37,052 bases of DNA from CAZIQY01 sp964541605. GTDB taxonomy: Bacteria > Desulfobacterota > Syntrophia > Syntrophales > UBA2185. Shown here in pieces: positions 25,512 to 34,205 of the stretch. Positions within the stretch are counted from its first letter, which is position 1, and every line of letters starts with the position of its first letter. The stretch spans positions 1-37,052 of the forward strand of contig CAZIQY010000027.1 in the NCBI GenBank assembly GCA_964541605.1. The letters are read 5' to 3'. Under the pieces are notes generated by a model, which saw only the letters and a program-made list of their open reading frames with translations, had not been told where the DNA came from and did not search any database. A program made the position numbers and the translations under genes.

Positions 25512-25625
25512 CTATCCTTGACGCTGCTTATGCTTCGGGTTTTCACAAATCACCCTCAATACGCCCCGCCTTTTTACAATCTTACATTTATCACAAATCT
25601 TTTTTACTGAAGACCGTACTTTCAC
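25512..25625 (-). CDS. rpmJ: 50S ribosomal protein L36
   Basis: A 37-residue L36 reading MKVRSSVKKICDKCKIVKRR and ending in NPKHKQRQG. The zinc ligands C11, C14, C27 and H32 are complete (C+ form). It starts at GTG with aggagtga just upstream. It sits between infA and rpsM, its usual place. Confidence 0.95.
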   Translation of the reverse strand: MKVRSSVKKICDKCKIVKRRGVLRVICENPKHKQRQG

Positions 25626-25716
25626 TTTTTCTCACTCCTAAAGCAAATACGCGCTTTTCATCTTTCAGGACGTCAGTCCGGACACACCCGGTTAATGGCT
25701 GCTGGGTTGTCCTTGT

Positions 25717-25935
25717 CTACTTTGTCCGGTATATGATCCTTCCACGGGTCAGATCATAAGGCGACAACTCAACTGTCACCTTATCTCCTGGCAGTATCTT
25801 GATGAAATGCATCCTCATCTTACCTGAAATATGGGCAAGAACTCGGTGCCCATTTTCCAGCTCGACACGGAACATGGCATTCGGTAATGGTTCAATGACC
25901 CGACCCTCAACCTCTATTGGCTCTTCTTTCGCCAT
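25717..25935 (-). CDS. infA: Translation initiation factor IF-1
   Basis: A 72-residue single OB-fold protein that occupies the A site of the 30S subunit during initiation. MAKEEPIEVEG, the HRVLAHISGKMR block and the end LTRGRIIYR are typical. An upstream in-frame ATG at 25950 would add five residues (MKWGF); the start at 25935 matches the family. It follows map, the common arrangement. Confidence 0.96.
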   Translation of the reverse strand: MAKEEPIEVEGRVIEPLPNAMFRVELENGHRVLAHISGKMRMHFIKILPGDKVTVELSPYDLTRGRIIYRTK

Positions 25936-26029
25936 AAAACCCCACTTCAATCAACGACAAGAATGCCGGATACTTTACCTCGCCCATCCTTCATGAGTAT
26001 CAAATCTATCCGATTCACTATCGCTCTTT

Positions 26030-26779
26030 TTAATGTACCATACTTAGAATATCAGGACCATTTTTGGTAATAGCCACAGAATGTTCGAAATGAGCGGACA
26101 ATTTTCCATCTTGTGTTACAACGGTCCACCCGTTATCTAAAACTCTGACCTTATAAGATCCTTCATTGACCATCGGTTCAATGGCCAGAACCATACCGGA
26201 TCTCAATTCGATTCCCCTTCCCTTCATGCCGAAATTGGGAATTTGCGGTTCTTCGTGAAGATTTTTCCCTATTCCGTGACCAACAAAATCTCTCACCACC
26301 GAAAATCCTGCATTTTCGACAAAATCCTGGATGGCTGCAGAGATATCTCCCAGACGATTCCCCGCTCTCGCCTTCTCGATGCCATGATAGAGTCCCTGCT
26401 CCGTTGTCCGGATAAGCTTCTTCGCTTCCTCGGAAACAGGACCGACCGGCACCGTTACCGCGGCATCACCGTAATACCCTTTATAGTACACGCCGTAATC
26501 GAGACTAACAATATCTCCACCAATCAGAACTCTGTTCGAAGGCATCCCGTGAACAACTTCGGAATTCACTGAGATGCACAGGGAAAACGGATATCCCTTA
26601 TATCCTTTGAATGCCGGCTTAGCGCCCTTTTTCCTGGCAAGCTCTTCAGATACCCTGTCCAGTTCGGCAGTCGTGATGCCCGGTTTTACCCTTTCCTTCA
26701 ACATACTTAGAATCTCGGCGACAATTTGATTGCTCCCCCGCATCTTATCGATTTCATCAGGAAGCTTCAGGATGACCAT
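26030..26779 (-). CDS. map: Methionine aminopeptidase, type I
   Basis: A 249-residue pita-bread-fold enzyme that removes the N-terminal Met from new proteins. The five metal ligands are D94, D105, H168, E201 and E232, and H78 is the substrate His. The frame is open to 26818 within secY. The ATG at 26779 is chosen because aaggg lies 9 nt upstream and the protein then begins MVILKLPDEIDKM, as in other type I enzymes. It follows secY by 22 nt; adk, usually between them, is absent. No N-terminal zinc-finger extension is present. Confidence 0.95.
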   Translation of the reverse strand: MVILKLPDEIDKMRGSNQIVAEILSMLKERVKPGITTAELDRVSEELARKKGAKPAFKGYKGYPFSLCISVNSEVVHGMPSNRVLIGGDIVSLDYGVYYKGYYGDAAVTVPVGPVSEEAKKLIRTTEQGLYHGIEKARAGNRLGDISAAIQDFVENAGFSVVRDFVGHGIGKNLHEEPQIPNFGMKGRGIELRSGMVLAIEPMVNEGSYKVRVLDNGWTVVTQDGKLSAHFEHSVAITKNGPDILSMVH

Positions 26780-26801
26780 GTTGATAACCCTTTCACATCC
26801 T

Positions 26802-28109
26802 TTAACGTCTTTTTGCAATGCGGCCCTTTTTCAAAAACCCCTCATATTGTCGGGTCAACAAATGGGTTTCTATCTGACCCGCTGTGTCGAGGGCCACACC
26901 AACAACGATCAGCAAAGCCGTTCCGCCAAAATAAAAAGGCACATTAAAATAACTGATCAGTATGCTGGGAAGAACACAAACCGCCGAAACATACACGGCG
27001 CCGCTGAACGTTAATTTTGTCAAAACGTCATCAATATACTCTGCCGTTTTCTTGCCCGGCCGTATCCCGGGGACATAGCCACCGTATTTTTTCATGTTGT
27101 CCGATACATCCACGGGATTAAAGGTTACCGCCGTATAAAAATAGCAGAAAAATACAATGAAAGCGACGTAGAGTGATTCATAAGCAATTTTTCCGGGAAT
27201 CAGGGCGTCAGAAATAACCTTCATCCACGGATGATCTATGAAATTGGCAATCGTTGCCGGAAACATGATGATCGAGGATGCGAAAATGGGAGGGATAACC
27301 CCCGCCGTATTTACCTTCAGGGGGAGATGGGTCGACTGTCCTCCATATATCTTCCTTCCGACAATCCGTTTTGCATATTGTACAGGAATTCTCCTCTGCC
27401 CGCTCTCAACAAACACAATAACACCGACAACGGCTAACATCATCACGATGAGAATAACAATAAAGAATATGCCCATTTCCCCTGCGGAAAGGAGAGTGAA
27501 CGTCTGATAGATCGCCGCCGGACCTCTGCATACGATACCGGCAAAGATAATCAGGGATATACCGTTACCGATACCCCTTTCTGTAATTTGCTCTCCCAGC
27601 CACATGATGAATGCCGTCCCTGCGGTGAGTGTCAGCACTGTCATCATGCGAAAGCTCCATCCGGGATCGATGACAATGGAAACGCCCGTAGGGCCGGCCA
27701 TATTTTCGAGTCCGACAGAAATACCAAAACCCTGGATGAGGCTTAAGATAACCGTTCCATAACGGGTGTATTGAGTGATTTTTCTTCGTCCCGCTTCACC
27801 TTCCTTGGAAAGCTTCTCCAGATGAGGAATGGCGACGGTCAACAACTGAAGAATGATGGATGCACTGATATAGGGCATAATCCCGAGGGCAAAGACGGAG
27901 AGATTCGACAGCGCCCCACCTGCGAACATATCAAAAAAGCCCAGCAAAGATCCCTTTGCCTGCTCAAAAAAAGCCTGCAATGCCGCCGTATCGATCCCCG
28001 GTGTTGGAATATGTGCACCAATTCTATAAACGGCCAACAGAACAAATGTGAAAAAGATTCTTTTCTGAAGTTCCGGTATCTTGGGTATGTTTTTTAAACC
28101 ATCTAACAA
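26802..28109 (-). CDS. secY: Protein translocase subunit SecY
   Basis: A 435-residue channel protein with ten predicted transmembrane helices that forms the Sec pore. The first cytosolic segment and helix (LDGLKNIPKIPELQKRIFFTF) are typical, as are the RIGAHIPTPGID loop, the ITERGIGNGISLIIF region and the C5-loop VPGIRPGKKTAEYID before helix 9. The start is TTG with gaggt upstream, one base after rplO. It is the inner-membrane entry for the Skp and LptD precursors encoded elsewhere in the window. Confidence 0.96.
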   Translation of the reverse strand: MLDGLKNIPKIPELQKRIFFTFVLLAVYRIGAHIPTPGIDTAALQAFFEQAKGSLLGFFDMFAGGALSNLSVFALGIMPYISASIILQLLTVAIPHLEKLSKEGEAGRRKITQYTRYGTVILSLIQGFGISVGLENMAGPTGVSIVIDPGWSFRMMTVLTLTAGTAFIMWLGEQITERGIGNGISLIIFAGIVCRGPAAIYQTFTLLSAGEMGIFFIVILIVMMLAVVGVIVFVESGQRRIPVQYAKRIVGRKIYGGQSTHLPLKVNTAGVIPPIFASSIIMFPATIANFIDHPWMKVISDALIPGKIAYESLYVAFIVFFCYFYTAVTFNPVDVSDNMKKYGGYVPGIRPGKKTAEYIDDVLTKLTFSGAVYVSAVCVLPSILISYFNVPFYFGGTALLIVVGVALDTAGQIETHLLTRQYEGFLKKGRIAKRR

Positions 28110-28110
28110 A

Positions 28111-28554
28111 TCAGACTACCTCTACGATTGAACCACCAACCGCCTCAATCTTTTCTCTGGCGCCACGGCTTATCAAGTTCATTTTCAACAACACGGGATA
28201 ATCAATACTTCCTCTGCCCAGCACCTTGATTCCATCCCTCTTGTGTTTCACTACTCCGGCCCGGACAAGGGCTTCCTCGTCTATCACAGACCCCTCGGGA
28301 AACTTATTCAGCTGGTTGACATTGATGGTAACAATGATCTTTCTGGAAGGATTGCGAAATCCTCTCTTGGGAAGTCTTCTTGAAAGGGGCATTTGACCTC
28401 CCTCAAATCCGGATCTTACCTTTCCTCCCGAACGGGCATTCTGCCCTTTATGTCCCTTGCAGGAAGTTCCTCCATGACCCGAGCCGTTTCCTCTGCCGAC
28501 CCTTTTTCTCTTTTTCTTAGAACCTTCCGGCGGCTTTAATGTACCTAAATTCAT
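28111..28554 (-). CDS. rplO: 50S ribosomal protein L15
   Basis: A 147-residue L15. The start MNLGTLKPPEGSKKKRKRVGRG and the Gly-rich GSGHGGTSCKGHKGQNARSGG extension that threads into the 50S core are diagnostic; the globular part begins near residue 70. It overlaps the end of rpmD by 4 nt and is followed at one base by secY. Confidence 0.96.
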   Translation of the reverse strand: MNLGTLKPPEGSKKKRKRVGRGNGSGHGGTSCKGHKGQNARSGGKVRSGFEGGQMPLSRRLPKRGFRNPSRKIIVTINVNQLNKFPEGSVIDEEALVRAGVVKHKRDGIKVLGRGSIDYPVLLKMNLISRGAREKIEAVGGSIVEVV

Positions 28555-28748
28555 GTCCCGCTCCCCCCAAGCTCCTCCACAGACACCAGGTGACTTACCT
28601 TATTGACCATACCACGGATCTCGGGTGTATCATTCAGCAGTACGGTCCTGTTCAATTTTTCAAGACCCATTCCACGAAGGACTTTCCTCTGTTTCTGCGG
28701 CCTGCCGATATAACTCCTGACCAGCGTGATTTTCAGCTTCTTCTCCAC
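28551..28748 (-). CDS. rpmD: 50S ribosomal protein L30
   Basis: A 65-residue L30 with KKLKITLVRSYIGRPQKQR and the middle VLRGMGLEKLNRTV. An ATG at 28763 would add five residues but has no ribosome binding site. The GTG at 28748 is preceded by ggagagga and gives the usual family N-terminus, so I take it as the start. The last 4 nt overlap rplO. Confidence 0.93.
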   Translation of the reverse strand: MEKKLKITLVRSYIGRPQKQRKVLRGMGLEKLNRTVLLNDTPEIRGMVNKVSHLVSVEELGGSGT

Positions 28749-28770
28749 AACGTTCCTCTCCATACAGACA

Positions 28771-29268
28771 CTATGCTTCAGAAATATCTTTTCCCCTCAT
28801 CATGAAAATATCCGCGGGGTTTTTTAATTGACAAAGCCCTTCAATCGTTGCCTTGACCAGGTTATGCGGATTGTGCGAACCTAGACATTTTGTCAGGATG
28901 TTATGGATGCCCGCAACTTCAAGGACCGCTCTCACGGCGCCACCCGCTATGAGACCGGTTCCTTCAGAAGCAGGCTTCAGAAGAACCCTCCCGGCCCCGT
29001 ATCGTCCAATGACTTCATACGGAATGGTCCTGTTCGTAACGGCAACCCTGGTCATGTTTTTCTTGGCCTCCGCCATTCCCTTTCTGATTGCCTCAGGCAC
29101 TTCATGGGCTTTCCCCAGACCTGCTCCCACGGATCCATTCCCGTCACCCACCACGACCACCGCACTAAACCTGAATCTCCGTCCACCCTTAACCACCTTG
29201 GCGGTGCGGTTAATCGCAATGACCCTGTCAAGAAGTTCTAACTCTTCCATACGTCTCTCTTGATTCAA
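28771..29268 (-). CDS. rpsE: 30S ribosomal protein S5
   Basis: A 165-residue S5, which shapes decoding accuracy near the A site. The block RTAKVVKGGRRFRFSAVVVVGD and the GLGKAHEVPEAIRKG helix are standard. Two starts are possible: TTG at 29268 with aaagga 8 nt upstream, or ATG at 29250 with agagag. The TTG gives the E. coli-like length before the INR segment and fits the many non-ATG starts nearby, so it is preferred with modest confidence. Confidence 0.95.
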   Translation of the reverse strand: MNQERRMEELELLDRVIAINRTAKVVKGGRRFRFSAVVVVGDGNGSVGAGLGKAHEVPEAIRKGMAEAKKNMTRVAVTNRTIPYEVIGRYGAGRVLLKPASEGTGLIAGGAVRAVLEVAGIHNILTKCLGSHNPHNLVKATIEGLCQLKNPADIFMMRGKDISEA

Positions 29269-29283
29269 CGATGATTTCCTTTC

Positions 29284-29649
29284 CTAAAACTTCAACCCCG
29301 ATTCCCTGGCCGCTTCAGCTAATGCCCTGACCCGTCCATGGTAAAGATATCTCCCTCGGTCAAAAACAATTTGTAAAATACCCATGGCCTGTAGTTTTTT
29401 CGAAACCAGTTTCCCAACTTCCTTTGCGGCGTCAACCTTTTTCAACCCTCCAAGAGTATCTTTTATTTCTTTACTCAGAGTTGAGGCTTCCGTCACGGTT
29501 TTCCCGACATCATCCGCAATCGCCTGAACATAAATTTGCTTCGCACTCCTGAACACAGAAAGACGGGGTCTTGTCTCGGTTCCTGATATTTTACCTCTCA
29601 CCCGTTTTTGTCGTTTGATCCTGATCTTCTCTATCTTCTTTGATGCCAA
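29284..29649 (-). CDS. rplR: 50S ribosomal protein L18
   Basis: A 121-residue L18, a 5S rRNA-binding protein. The blocks KIRIKRQKRVRGKISGTETRPRL and FDRGRYLYHGRVRALAEAARE are typical. It starts at TTG with aagaggt upstream. It is placed between rplF and rpsE as in the spc operon. Confidence 0.95.
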   Translation of the reverse strand: MASKKIEKIRIKRQKRVRGKISGTETRPRLSVFRSAKQIYVQAIADDVGKTVTEASTLSKEIKDTLGGLKKVDAAKEVGKLVSKKLQAMGILQIVFDRGRYLYHGRVRALAEAARESGLKF

Positions 29650-29690
29650 TGTTCTACCTCTTCCATGGCCGTATGTGGTATTTAAGACGA

Positions 29691-30230
29691 TTAAGCCCCT
29701 ACGGATTTACCGACTTTTCGCCTCACCTGTTCACCTGCATACCTTATTCCCTTCCCCTTATAGGGTTCGGGTTTTTTCAAATCCCTGATTTCAGCTGCAA
29801 CCCTCCCAACAAGCTGCCTGTCGATACCCGAAACCACGACACTTACCTGCTTGTCCACCCTGATATCGATCCCCTCGGGAATACGATATTCTACCGGATC
29901 AGAATATCCCAGAACCAGTCGAAGAACATCGCCGCTTTTCTCTGCCCGGTATCCTACACCGGAGATTTCAAGACCTTTTTCAAAACCGGTACTGACACCC
30001 GTCACCATATTTGCAACCAGTGTTCTTACAAGACCGTGATACGACCTTTCCTTTCTACCGTTTGAAAGTCTCCTCACCTCAATGGTTCCATGATCCGCAA
30101 CAACTTCAACCCCCTGAGGTATTTGCACAGACAGCGATCCTCTGGGTCCCTCAACCTTGACGGTTGACCGATCCTGGCTAATCCTGACTTTATCAGGAAT
30201 TTCAATAGGTTTCTTACCAATTCTTGACAT
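29691..30230 (-). CDS. rplF: 50S ribosomal protein L6
   Basis: A 179-residue L6 with two similar RNA-binding domains. MSRIGKKPIEIPDKVRI starts the first, and the second holds EIRDLKKPEPYKGKGIRY, the conserved C-terminal signature near the sarcin-ricin loop. It lies 41 nt after rpsH. Confidence 0.96.
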   Translation of the reverse strand: MSRIGKKPIEIPDKVRISQDRSTVKVEGPRGSLSVQIPQGVEVVADHGTIEVRRLSNGRKERSYHGLVRTLVANMVTGVSTGFEKGLEISGVGYRAEKSGDVLRLVLGYSDPVEYRIPEGIDIRVDKQVSVVVSGIDRQLVGRVAAEIRDLKKPEPYKGKGIRYAGEQVRRKVGKSVGA

Positions 30231-30271
30231 GAACCAATCTCCCGATTCCCTTTATCTCTTCCCAGGCGTGC

Positions 30272-30673
30272 TTACCATACGTTACAGAGGATCTCACCGC
30301 CTACGTTCAACTCCCGTGCCTCTTGATCCGTCATGATCCCCCTGGAAGTGGAAAGGATAACCGTACCATAACCATTCAACACCTTTGGAATGTTATCACT
30401 CTTTACGTATATCCTTCTGCCCGGTTTACTGACCCTCTGTATGTCCGTCATAACGGTTTTCTTGGCGTCATGATATTTGAGATATATTCTTAATACCTGA
30501 TATCCCCGCGCATCCTTCTTAACATCATAACCGTTAATATAACCCGATTTTTTCAAAACTTTCGCAATGTTCAGATTAATCCGGGACAACAGGACTTCGA
30601 CACTTTTAAAGCGGATCCTGTTGCCGTTACGGATTCTTGTCAGCATATCTGCAATCGGATCGGTCATCCCCAT
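30272..30673 (-). CDS. rpsH: 30S ribosomal protein S8
   Basis: A 133-residue S8, an early 16S binder and, in E. coli, the repressor of the spc operon. It shows MTDPIADMLTRIRNG and the C-terminal STSRGIMTDQEARELNVGGE block. A ggaggag site before the ATG at 30673 favours the start two codons upstream of the usual MTDP. Confidence 0.96.
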   Translation of the reverse strand: MGMTDPIADMLTRIRNGNRIRFKSVEVLLSRINLNIAKVLKKSGYINGYDVKKDARGYQVLRIYLKYHDAKKTVMTDIQRVSKPGRRIYVKSDNIPKVLNGYGTVILSTSRGIMTDQEARELNVGGEILCNVW

Positions 30674-30696
30674 ATTTCACTCCTCCAATATCCTTC

Positions 30697-30882
30697 TCAC
30701 CAGCTCGATTTCGTAAGACCGGGAATCTCCCCCCTGAGGGCAAGATTTCTCATACATATTCTACACATATCAAATTTTCTGTAATAAGCTCTTGGTCTCC
30801 CGCACAGAGGACAACGGTTATACGTTCTGACCGAAAATTTCATCTTCCTTTTAGCCTTTGCGATTAGAGATTTCTTTGCCAC
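30697..30882 (-). CDS. rpsN: 30S ribosomal protein S14, type Z (zinc)
   Basis: A 61-residue S14 of the short zinc-binding type (C24, C27, C40, C43). The long, cysteine-free form found in enterobacteria is not this one. It starts at GTG with ggagga upstream. The start MAKKSLIAKAKR and the end LPG-like GEIPGLTKSSW are normal. Confidence 0.95.
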   Translation of the reverse strand: MAKKSLIAKAKRKMKFSVRTYNRCPLCGRPRAYYRKFDMCRICMRNLALRGEIPGLTKSSW

Positions 30883-30915
30883 ACTTTCCTCCAGTGATTT
30901 TCAATACCTTGCCCA

Positions 30916-31455
30916 TCAGCTTCTGAAGGGTAGTCCCATCAGCTTAAGAAGTTGTCTTGCCTCATCATCCGTTTTCGCCGATGTGACGATCGAAATATTC
31001 ATCCCTTTCACTTTATCAATCTTGTCATAATCTATCTCAGGAAAAATTATTTGTTCCTTCAATCCCACGGAGAAATTCCCTCTGCCGTCAAATGATTTCG
31101 GCGAAATACCCCTGAAATCTCTGACCCTTGGCATAGCAACATTCACAAGCCGGTCGAAAAACTCATACATCTTCTCTCTTCGGAGAGTCACCTGGCATCC
31201 GATGGACATACCCTGGCGAAGTTTGAAGGTCGCAATGGATTTTTTTGCCTTTGTGATGACGGGTCTCTGCCCCACAATCATCGAGAGTTCCGCAACCGCA
31301 CTGTCAAGGATCTTAATATTCTGAATCGCCTCACCAAGACCCATGTTGACCACAATCTTTTCAAGTCTCGGAATCTCCATCCTGTTTTGATAGTTAAATT
31401 CCTTAATCAACGCCGGAACAACTTCCTTAAGATAATATTCCTTTAACCTTGCCAT
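30916..31455 (-). CDS. rplE: 50S ribosomal protein L5
   Basis: A 179-residue L5 of the 5S complex that touches P-site tRNA. It begins MARLKEYYLKEVVPALIKEF and holds EKIVVNMGLGEA and the RDFRGISPKSFDGRGNFSVG loop. The frame is open 21 codons further upstream into rplX, but only the ATG at 31455 gives the family start; it lies 10 nt after the rplX stop. Confidence 0.96.
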   Translation of the reverse strand: MARLKEYYLKEVVPALIKEFNYQNRMEIPRLEKIVVNMGLGEAIQNIKILDSAVAELSMIVGQRPVITKAKKSIATFKLRQGMSIGCQVTLRREKMYEFFDRLVNVAMPRVRDFRGISPKSFDGRGNFSVGLKEQIIFPEIDYDKIDKVKGMNISIVTSAKTDDEARQLLKLMGLPFRS

Positions 31456-31465
31456 AATTTTCGAC

Positions 31466-31786
31466 CTATGAATCCAATGTCTCGTTACACTTCTTGCAGA
31501 CCCGCACTTTCGCGCCATCCCCCAAAATCCTGAATCCTATCCGGACTCCAACATCACATTTATTACAGACATACATGACTTTGGAGACGTTAATCGGCCC
31601 TTCCTTCTCGAGGATACCGCCTTTCCCTTTCGCATCGGGTCTTTTGTGTCTCTTCACGACGTTCAGTTTTTCAACAATAATCTGGTTTTTATCACGTATG
31701 GTTTTCAATATTTTTCCTGTCTTTCCCTTTTCTTTCCCGGAAATGACCTTTACCATATCACCTTTTTTCAGTCGCTTTCCCTGCAT
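31466..31786 (-). CDS. rplX: 50S ribosomal protein L24 with zinc ribbon
   Basis: A 106-residue L24. The KOW motif (about 8-34, KKGDMVKVISGKEKGKTGKI) initiates 50S assembly. The C-terminal half has two CxxC pairs (VCNKC and VCKKC), a zinc ribbon seen in L24 of many bacteria but absent from E. coli. Confidence 0.95.
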   Translation of the reverse strand: MQGKRLKKGDMVKVISGKEKGKTGKILKTIRDKNQIIVEKLNVVKRHKRPDAKGKGGILEKEGPINVSKVMYVCNKCDVGVRIGFRILGDGAKVRVCKKCNETLDS

Positions 31787-31830
31787 TTCCTATTCCCCGG
31801 TAATCAGATTTATCTCCTCATTCCTGGCCA

Positions 31831-32199
31831 TTATAAGACTTCAGGCGCCAGAGAAATGATTTTCATGAACTGCTTGGCCCGGAGTTCCCTGGCTACCGGT
31901 CCAAATATTCTGGTCCCGACAGGCTCCAGTTGATTCGTAATCAGAACAGCGGAATTATCATCAAATTTCAAGTAGGATCCGTCGGGCCTCCTGACCTCTT
32001 TGGCGGTACGAACAATAACGGCCTTCATGACATCCCCTTTTTTAACCTTTGAGTTCGGAATGGCTTCCTTCACAGATACGACAATAATATCACCTATGCT
32101 TGCATACCTTCTCTTCGATCCACCCAGCACCTTAATGCATGCAACCTTCTTTGCACCTGAATTATCCGCAACATTTAATATGGTTTGCATCTGAATCAT
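31831..32199 (-). CDS. rplN: 50S ribosomal protein L14
   Basis: A 122-residue L14, contacting 16S rRNA in the intersubunit bridge. MIQMQTILNVADNSGAKK at the start and the ending FMKIISLAPEVL are standard. It follows rpsQ by 53 nt. Confidence 0.96.
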   Translation of the reverse strand: MIQMQTILNVADNSGAKKVACIKVLGGSKRRYASIGDIIVVSVKEAIPNSKVKKGDVMKAVIVRTAKEVRRPDGSYLKFDDNSAVLITNQLEPVGTRIFGPVARELRAKQFMKIISLAPEVL

Positions 32200-32252
32200 A
32201 ATAACACCTACCTCTTACTCAGTGATCTGATTATCCTTCCGATCACAGGTAA

Positions 32253-32510
32253 CTATTTTGCTCTTCCAAGGATTGCACGCATCCGCCAGCGTTTATCTCT
32301 GCTCAATGGTCTCGATTCGACAATAAGTACCTTATCCCCTATCTGACAGCTATTGCCTTCATCGTGGGCCTTATATTTTACATATCGCCTCAAGTACTTA
32401 TGAAATATGGGGTGTTTAACCAGTCTCTCTGCACGAACAACGATGGTTTTTTCCATCTTATTGCTCACCACGACCCCTTTGATGGTTCTTTTATTGCCAC
32501 GCTGATTCAT
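32253..32510 (-). CDS. rpsQ: 30S ribosomal protein S17
   Basis: An 85-residue OB-fold S17 with the start RGNKRTIKGVVVSNKMEKT and the end KRWRMRAILGRAK. Its ATG overlaps the rpmC stop in a 4-nt ATGA junction. Confidence 0.96.
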   Translation of the reverse strand: MNQRGNKRTIKGVVVSNKMEKTIVVRAERLVKHPIFHKYLRRYVKYKAHDEGNSCQIGDKVLIVESRPLSRDKRWRMRAILGRAK

Positions 32511-32704
32511 CTCTTTTCCCCCTCCCGTTCTCTCAATACCGTTTTTACGCGAGCGATATCTTTTCTGAGATTTTTCATTATGGCGGGAGATTCCAGCTGT
32601 CCCGAAGCGTGACGTATGCGAAGCCTGAAGAGTTCTTCAGCAATATTCATATTCTTTTGCTTCAATTCATCCGTACTCAGATCTTTAACTTCTTTAATTT
32701 TCAC
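32507..32704 (-). CDS. rpmC: 50S ribosomal protein L29
   Basis: A 65-residue two-helix L29 near the exit tunnel, with KIKEVKDLSTDEL and the FRLRIRHASGQLESP centre. It starts at GTG with aggggg upstream and overlaps the end of rplP by 11 nt. Confidence 0.95.
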   Translation of the reverse strand: MKIKEVKDLSTDELKQKNMNIAEELFRLRIRHASGQLESPAIMKNLRKDIARVKTVLREREGEKR

Positions 32705-33116
32705 CAGCTATCCCCCTTGTAAGAAACTTTGTTCCAATGGGAAGCTTATGCGCTGCCAATCTGAAAGCTTCACGGGCAATATCCTGTGAAACGCCCTCCA
32801 TTTCATAGAGAACCATCCCGGGTTTTATGACTGCCACCCACCCTTCCGGCGCTCCCTTCCCTTTGCCCATGCGGGTTTCGGCCGGCTTTTTGGTAATGGA
32901 TTTGTGAGGAAATATCCTGATCCAGATTTTTCCACCCCGTTTCACATGTCGTGTCATGGCAACGCGGGCAGCCTCAATTTGTCTGGATGTAATCCAGCCG
33001 CATTCTGTCGCCTGAAGGCCATACTCACCGAAGGTAATATGACTCCCCCTTGTGGCCTTGCCACCCATGCGGCCTCTCTGCAATTTTCTGTACTTCACTC
33101 TTTTCGGCATTAACAT
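32694..33116 (-). CDS. rplP: 50S ribosomal protein L16
   Basis: A 140-residue L16 that helps shape the A site. MLMPKRVKYRKLQRGRMGG and the GWVAVIKPGMVLYEMEGV block are diagnostic. An alternative ATG two codons later cannot be excluded, but MLMPKRVKYRK is the usual form. Confidence 0.96.
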   Translation of the reverse strand: MLMPKRVKYRKLQRGRMGGKATRGSHITFGEYGLQATECGWITSRQIEAARVAMTRHVKRGGKIWIRIFPHKSITKKPAETRMGKGKGAPEGWVAVIKPGMVLYEMEGVSQDIAREAFRLAAHKLPIGTKFLTRGIAGEN

Positions 33117-33140
33117 GGTTCTACAACCTTCATTTCCATA

Positions 33141-33812
33141 TCAAAATAACGTCACTTTACCGTTTTTAGGCTTCCTTCTTCTTTCCCGGCAATACTTTTC
33201 TCCATGAAAGATCAACACCTTCACACCGATCAACCCATATGAGGTATGTGCCTCGGTGAATCCCCAATCAATATCGGCCCGAAGGGTATGAAGGGGCACT
33301 CTGCCCTCCCGATACCATTCTGACCTCGCCATTTCAGCTCCGCCAAGTCGGCCTGCACAGCTTACTCTGATTCCCTTAGCACCGAACTTTAAAGCGGAAA
33401 TCACACACTTTTTCATCGCTCTCCTGAAAGCAACACGCCGTTCAAGCTGGAGGGCGATATTTTCTGCGACAAGCTGCGCGTCAATCTCAGGTTTGCGTAC
33501 CTCAAGAATATTAATAATGATTTCACTCTTGGAAACTCTTTCGAGGTCCTTCTTCAGTTTCTCAATCTCTGAACCCTTCTTGCCGATAATGATTCCAGGT
33601 CGGGCTGCATATATGCTGACCTTGGCTTTATTGGCAGCCCTTTCTATCTCTATTCGAGAAATGCCTGCATGATAAAGTTTCTTTTTCAGGTATTTCCGAA
33701 TATGAATATCCTCATGAACCAATTTGCTGTAAGTCTTCTCCGCAAACCACTGTGATCGCCATGTCTTGATGACACCAAGCCTGAAGCCGATCGGGTTAAC
33801 CTTCTGCCCCAA
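33141..33812 (-). CDS. rpsC: 30S ribosomal protein S3
   Basis: A 223-residue S3 at the mRNA entry site. It begins MGQKVNPIGFRLGV and has a KH domain (about 40-110) with GIIIGKKGSEIEKL as the GxxG loop, then the C-terminal domain with GVKVLIFHGE. The start codon is TTG preceded by the strong site gaggaggtg. Confidence 0.96.
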   Translation of the reverse strand: MGQKVNPIGFRLGVIKTWRSQWFAEKTYSKLVHEDIHIRKYLKKKLYHAGISRIEIERAANKAKVSIYAARPGIIIGKKGSEIEKLKKDLERVSKSEIIINILEVRKPEIDAQLVAENIALQLERRVAFRRAMKKCVISALKFGAKGIRVSCAGRLGGAEMARSEWYREGRVPLHTLRADIDWGFTEAHTSYGLIGVKVLIFHGEKYCRERRRKPKNGKVTLF

Positions 33813-33831
33813 CCTTTCACCTCCTCAAAAA

Positions 33832-34164
33832 TTACTCTTCATCCAAGATAACGGTTATGTGACTCATCCTCTTTTTGATCGATGCTGCCCTTCCCTGCGC
33901 CCTTGCTCTCCATCGTTTGAGAGAAGGCCCCTGATCCACAAAAATTTCCTTCACATAAAGGATACTCTCATCAATATTGGGATTCTGCCTGGCATTGGCG
34001 ACTGCGGATTTTAATACCTTCGAGACCACGCCGGCAGAATATTTTCTTGCATATTGAAGGATGCTCCTGGCTTCTCCAACTTTTTTCCCCCTGACCAGAT
34101 CCACGACCAATCGCGCCTTCTGGGGAGAAACTCTTATATATTTTGCTACTGCTTTTGCTTCCAT
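33832..34164 (-). CDS. rplV: 50S ribosomal protein L22
   Basis: A 110-residue L22 lining the exit tunnel. The YIRVSPQKARLVVDLVRGK start and the long beta-hairpin with LKRWRARAQGRAASIKKRMSH are typical. It sits 41 nt after rpsS. Confidence 0.96.
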   Translation of the reverse strand: MEAKAVAKYIRVSPQKARLVVDLVRGKKVGEARSILQYARKYSAGVVSKVLKSAVANARQNPNIDESILYVKEIFVDQGPSLKRWRARAQGRAASIKKRMSHITVILDEE

Positions 34165-34205
34165 ATCATTGATACTCCAACCCGCTTATCTCAACTGCAG
34201 TTTCA

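Noticed and set aside
25678..25729. ccggaca/tgtccgg inverted repeat at the end of infA
   Set aside because: Only 7 nt with a long loop, partly inside the infA coding end, no T-run; too weak to call a terminator or operator.
28853..29263. 136-codon open frame opposite rpsE
   Set aside because: Shadow of a conserved ribosomal gene, without start signals.
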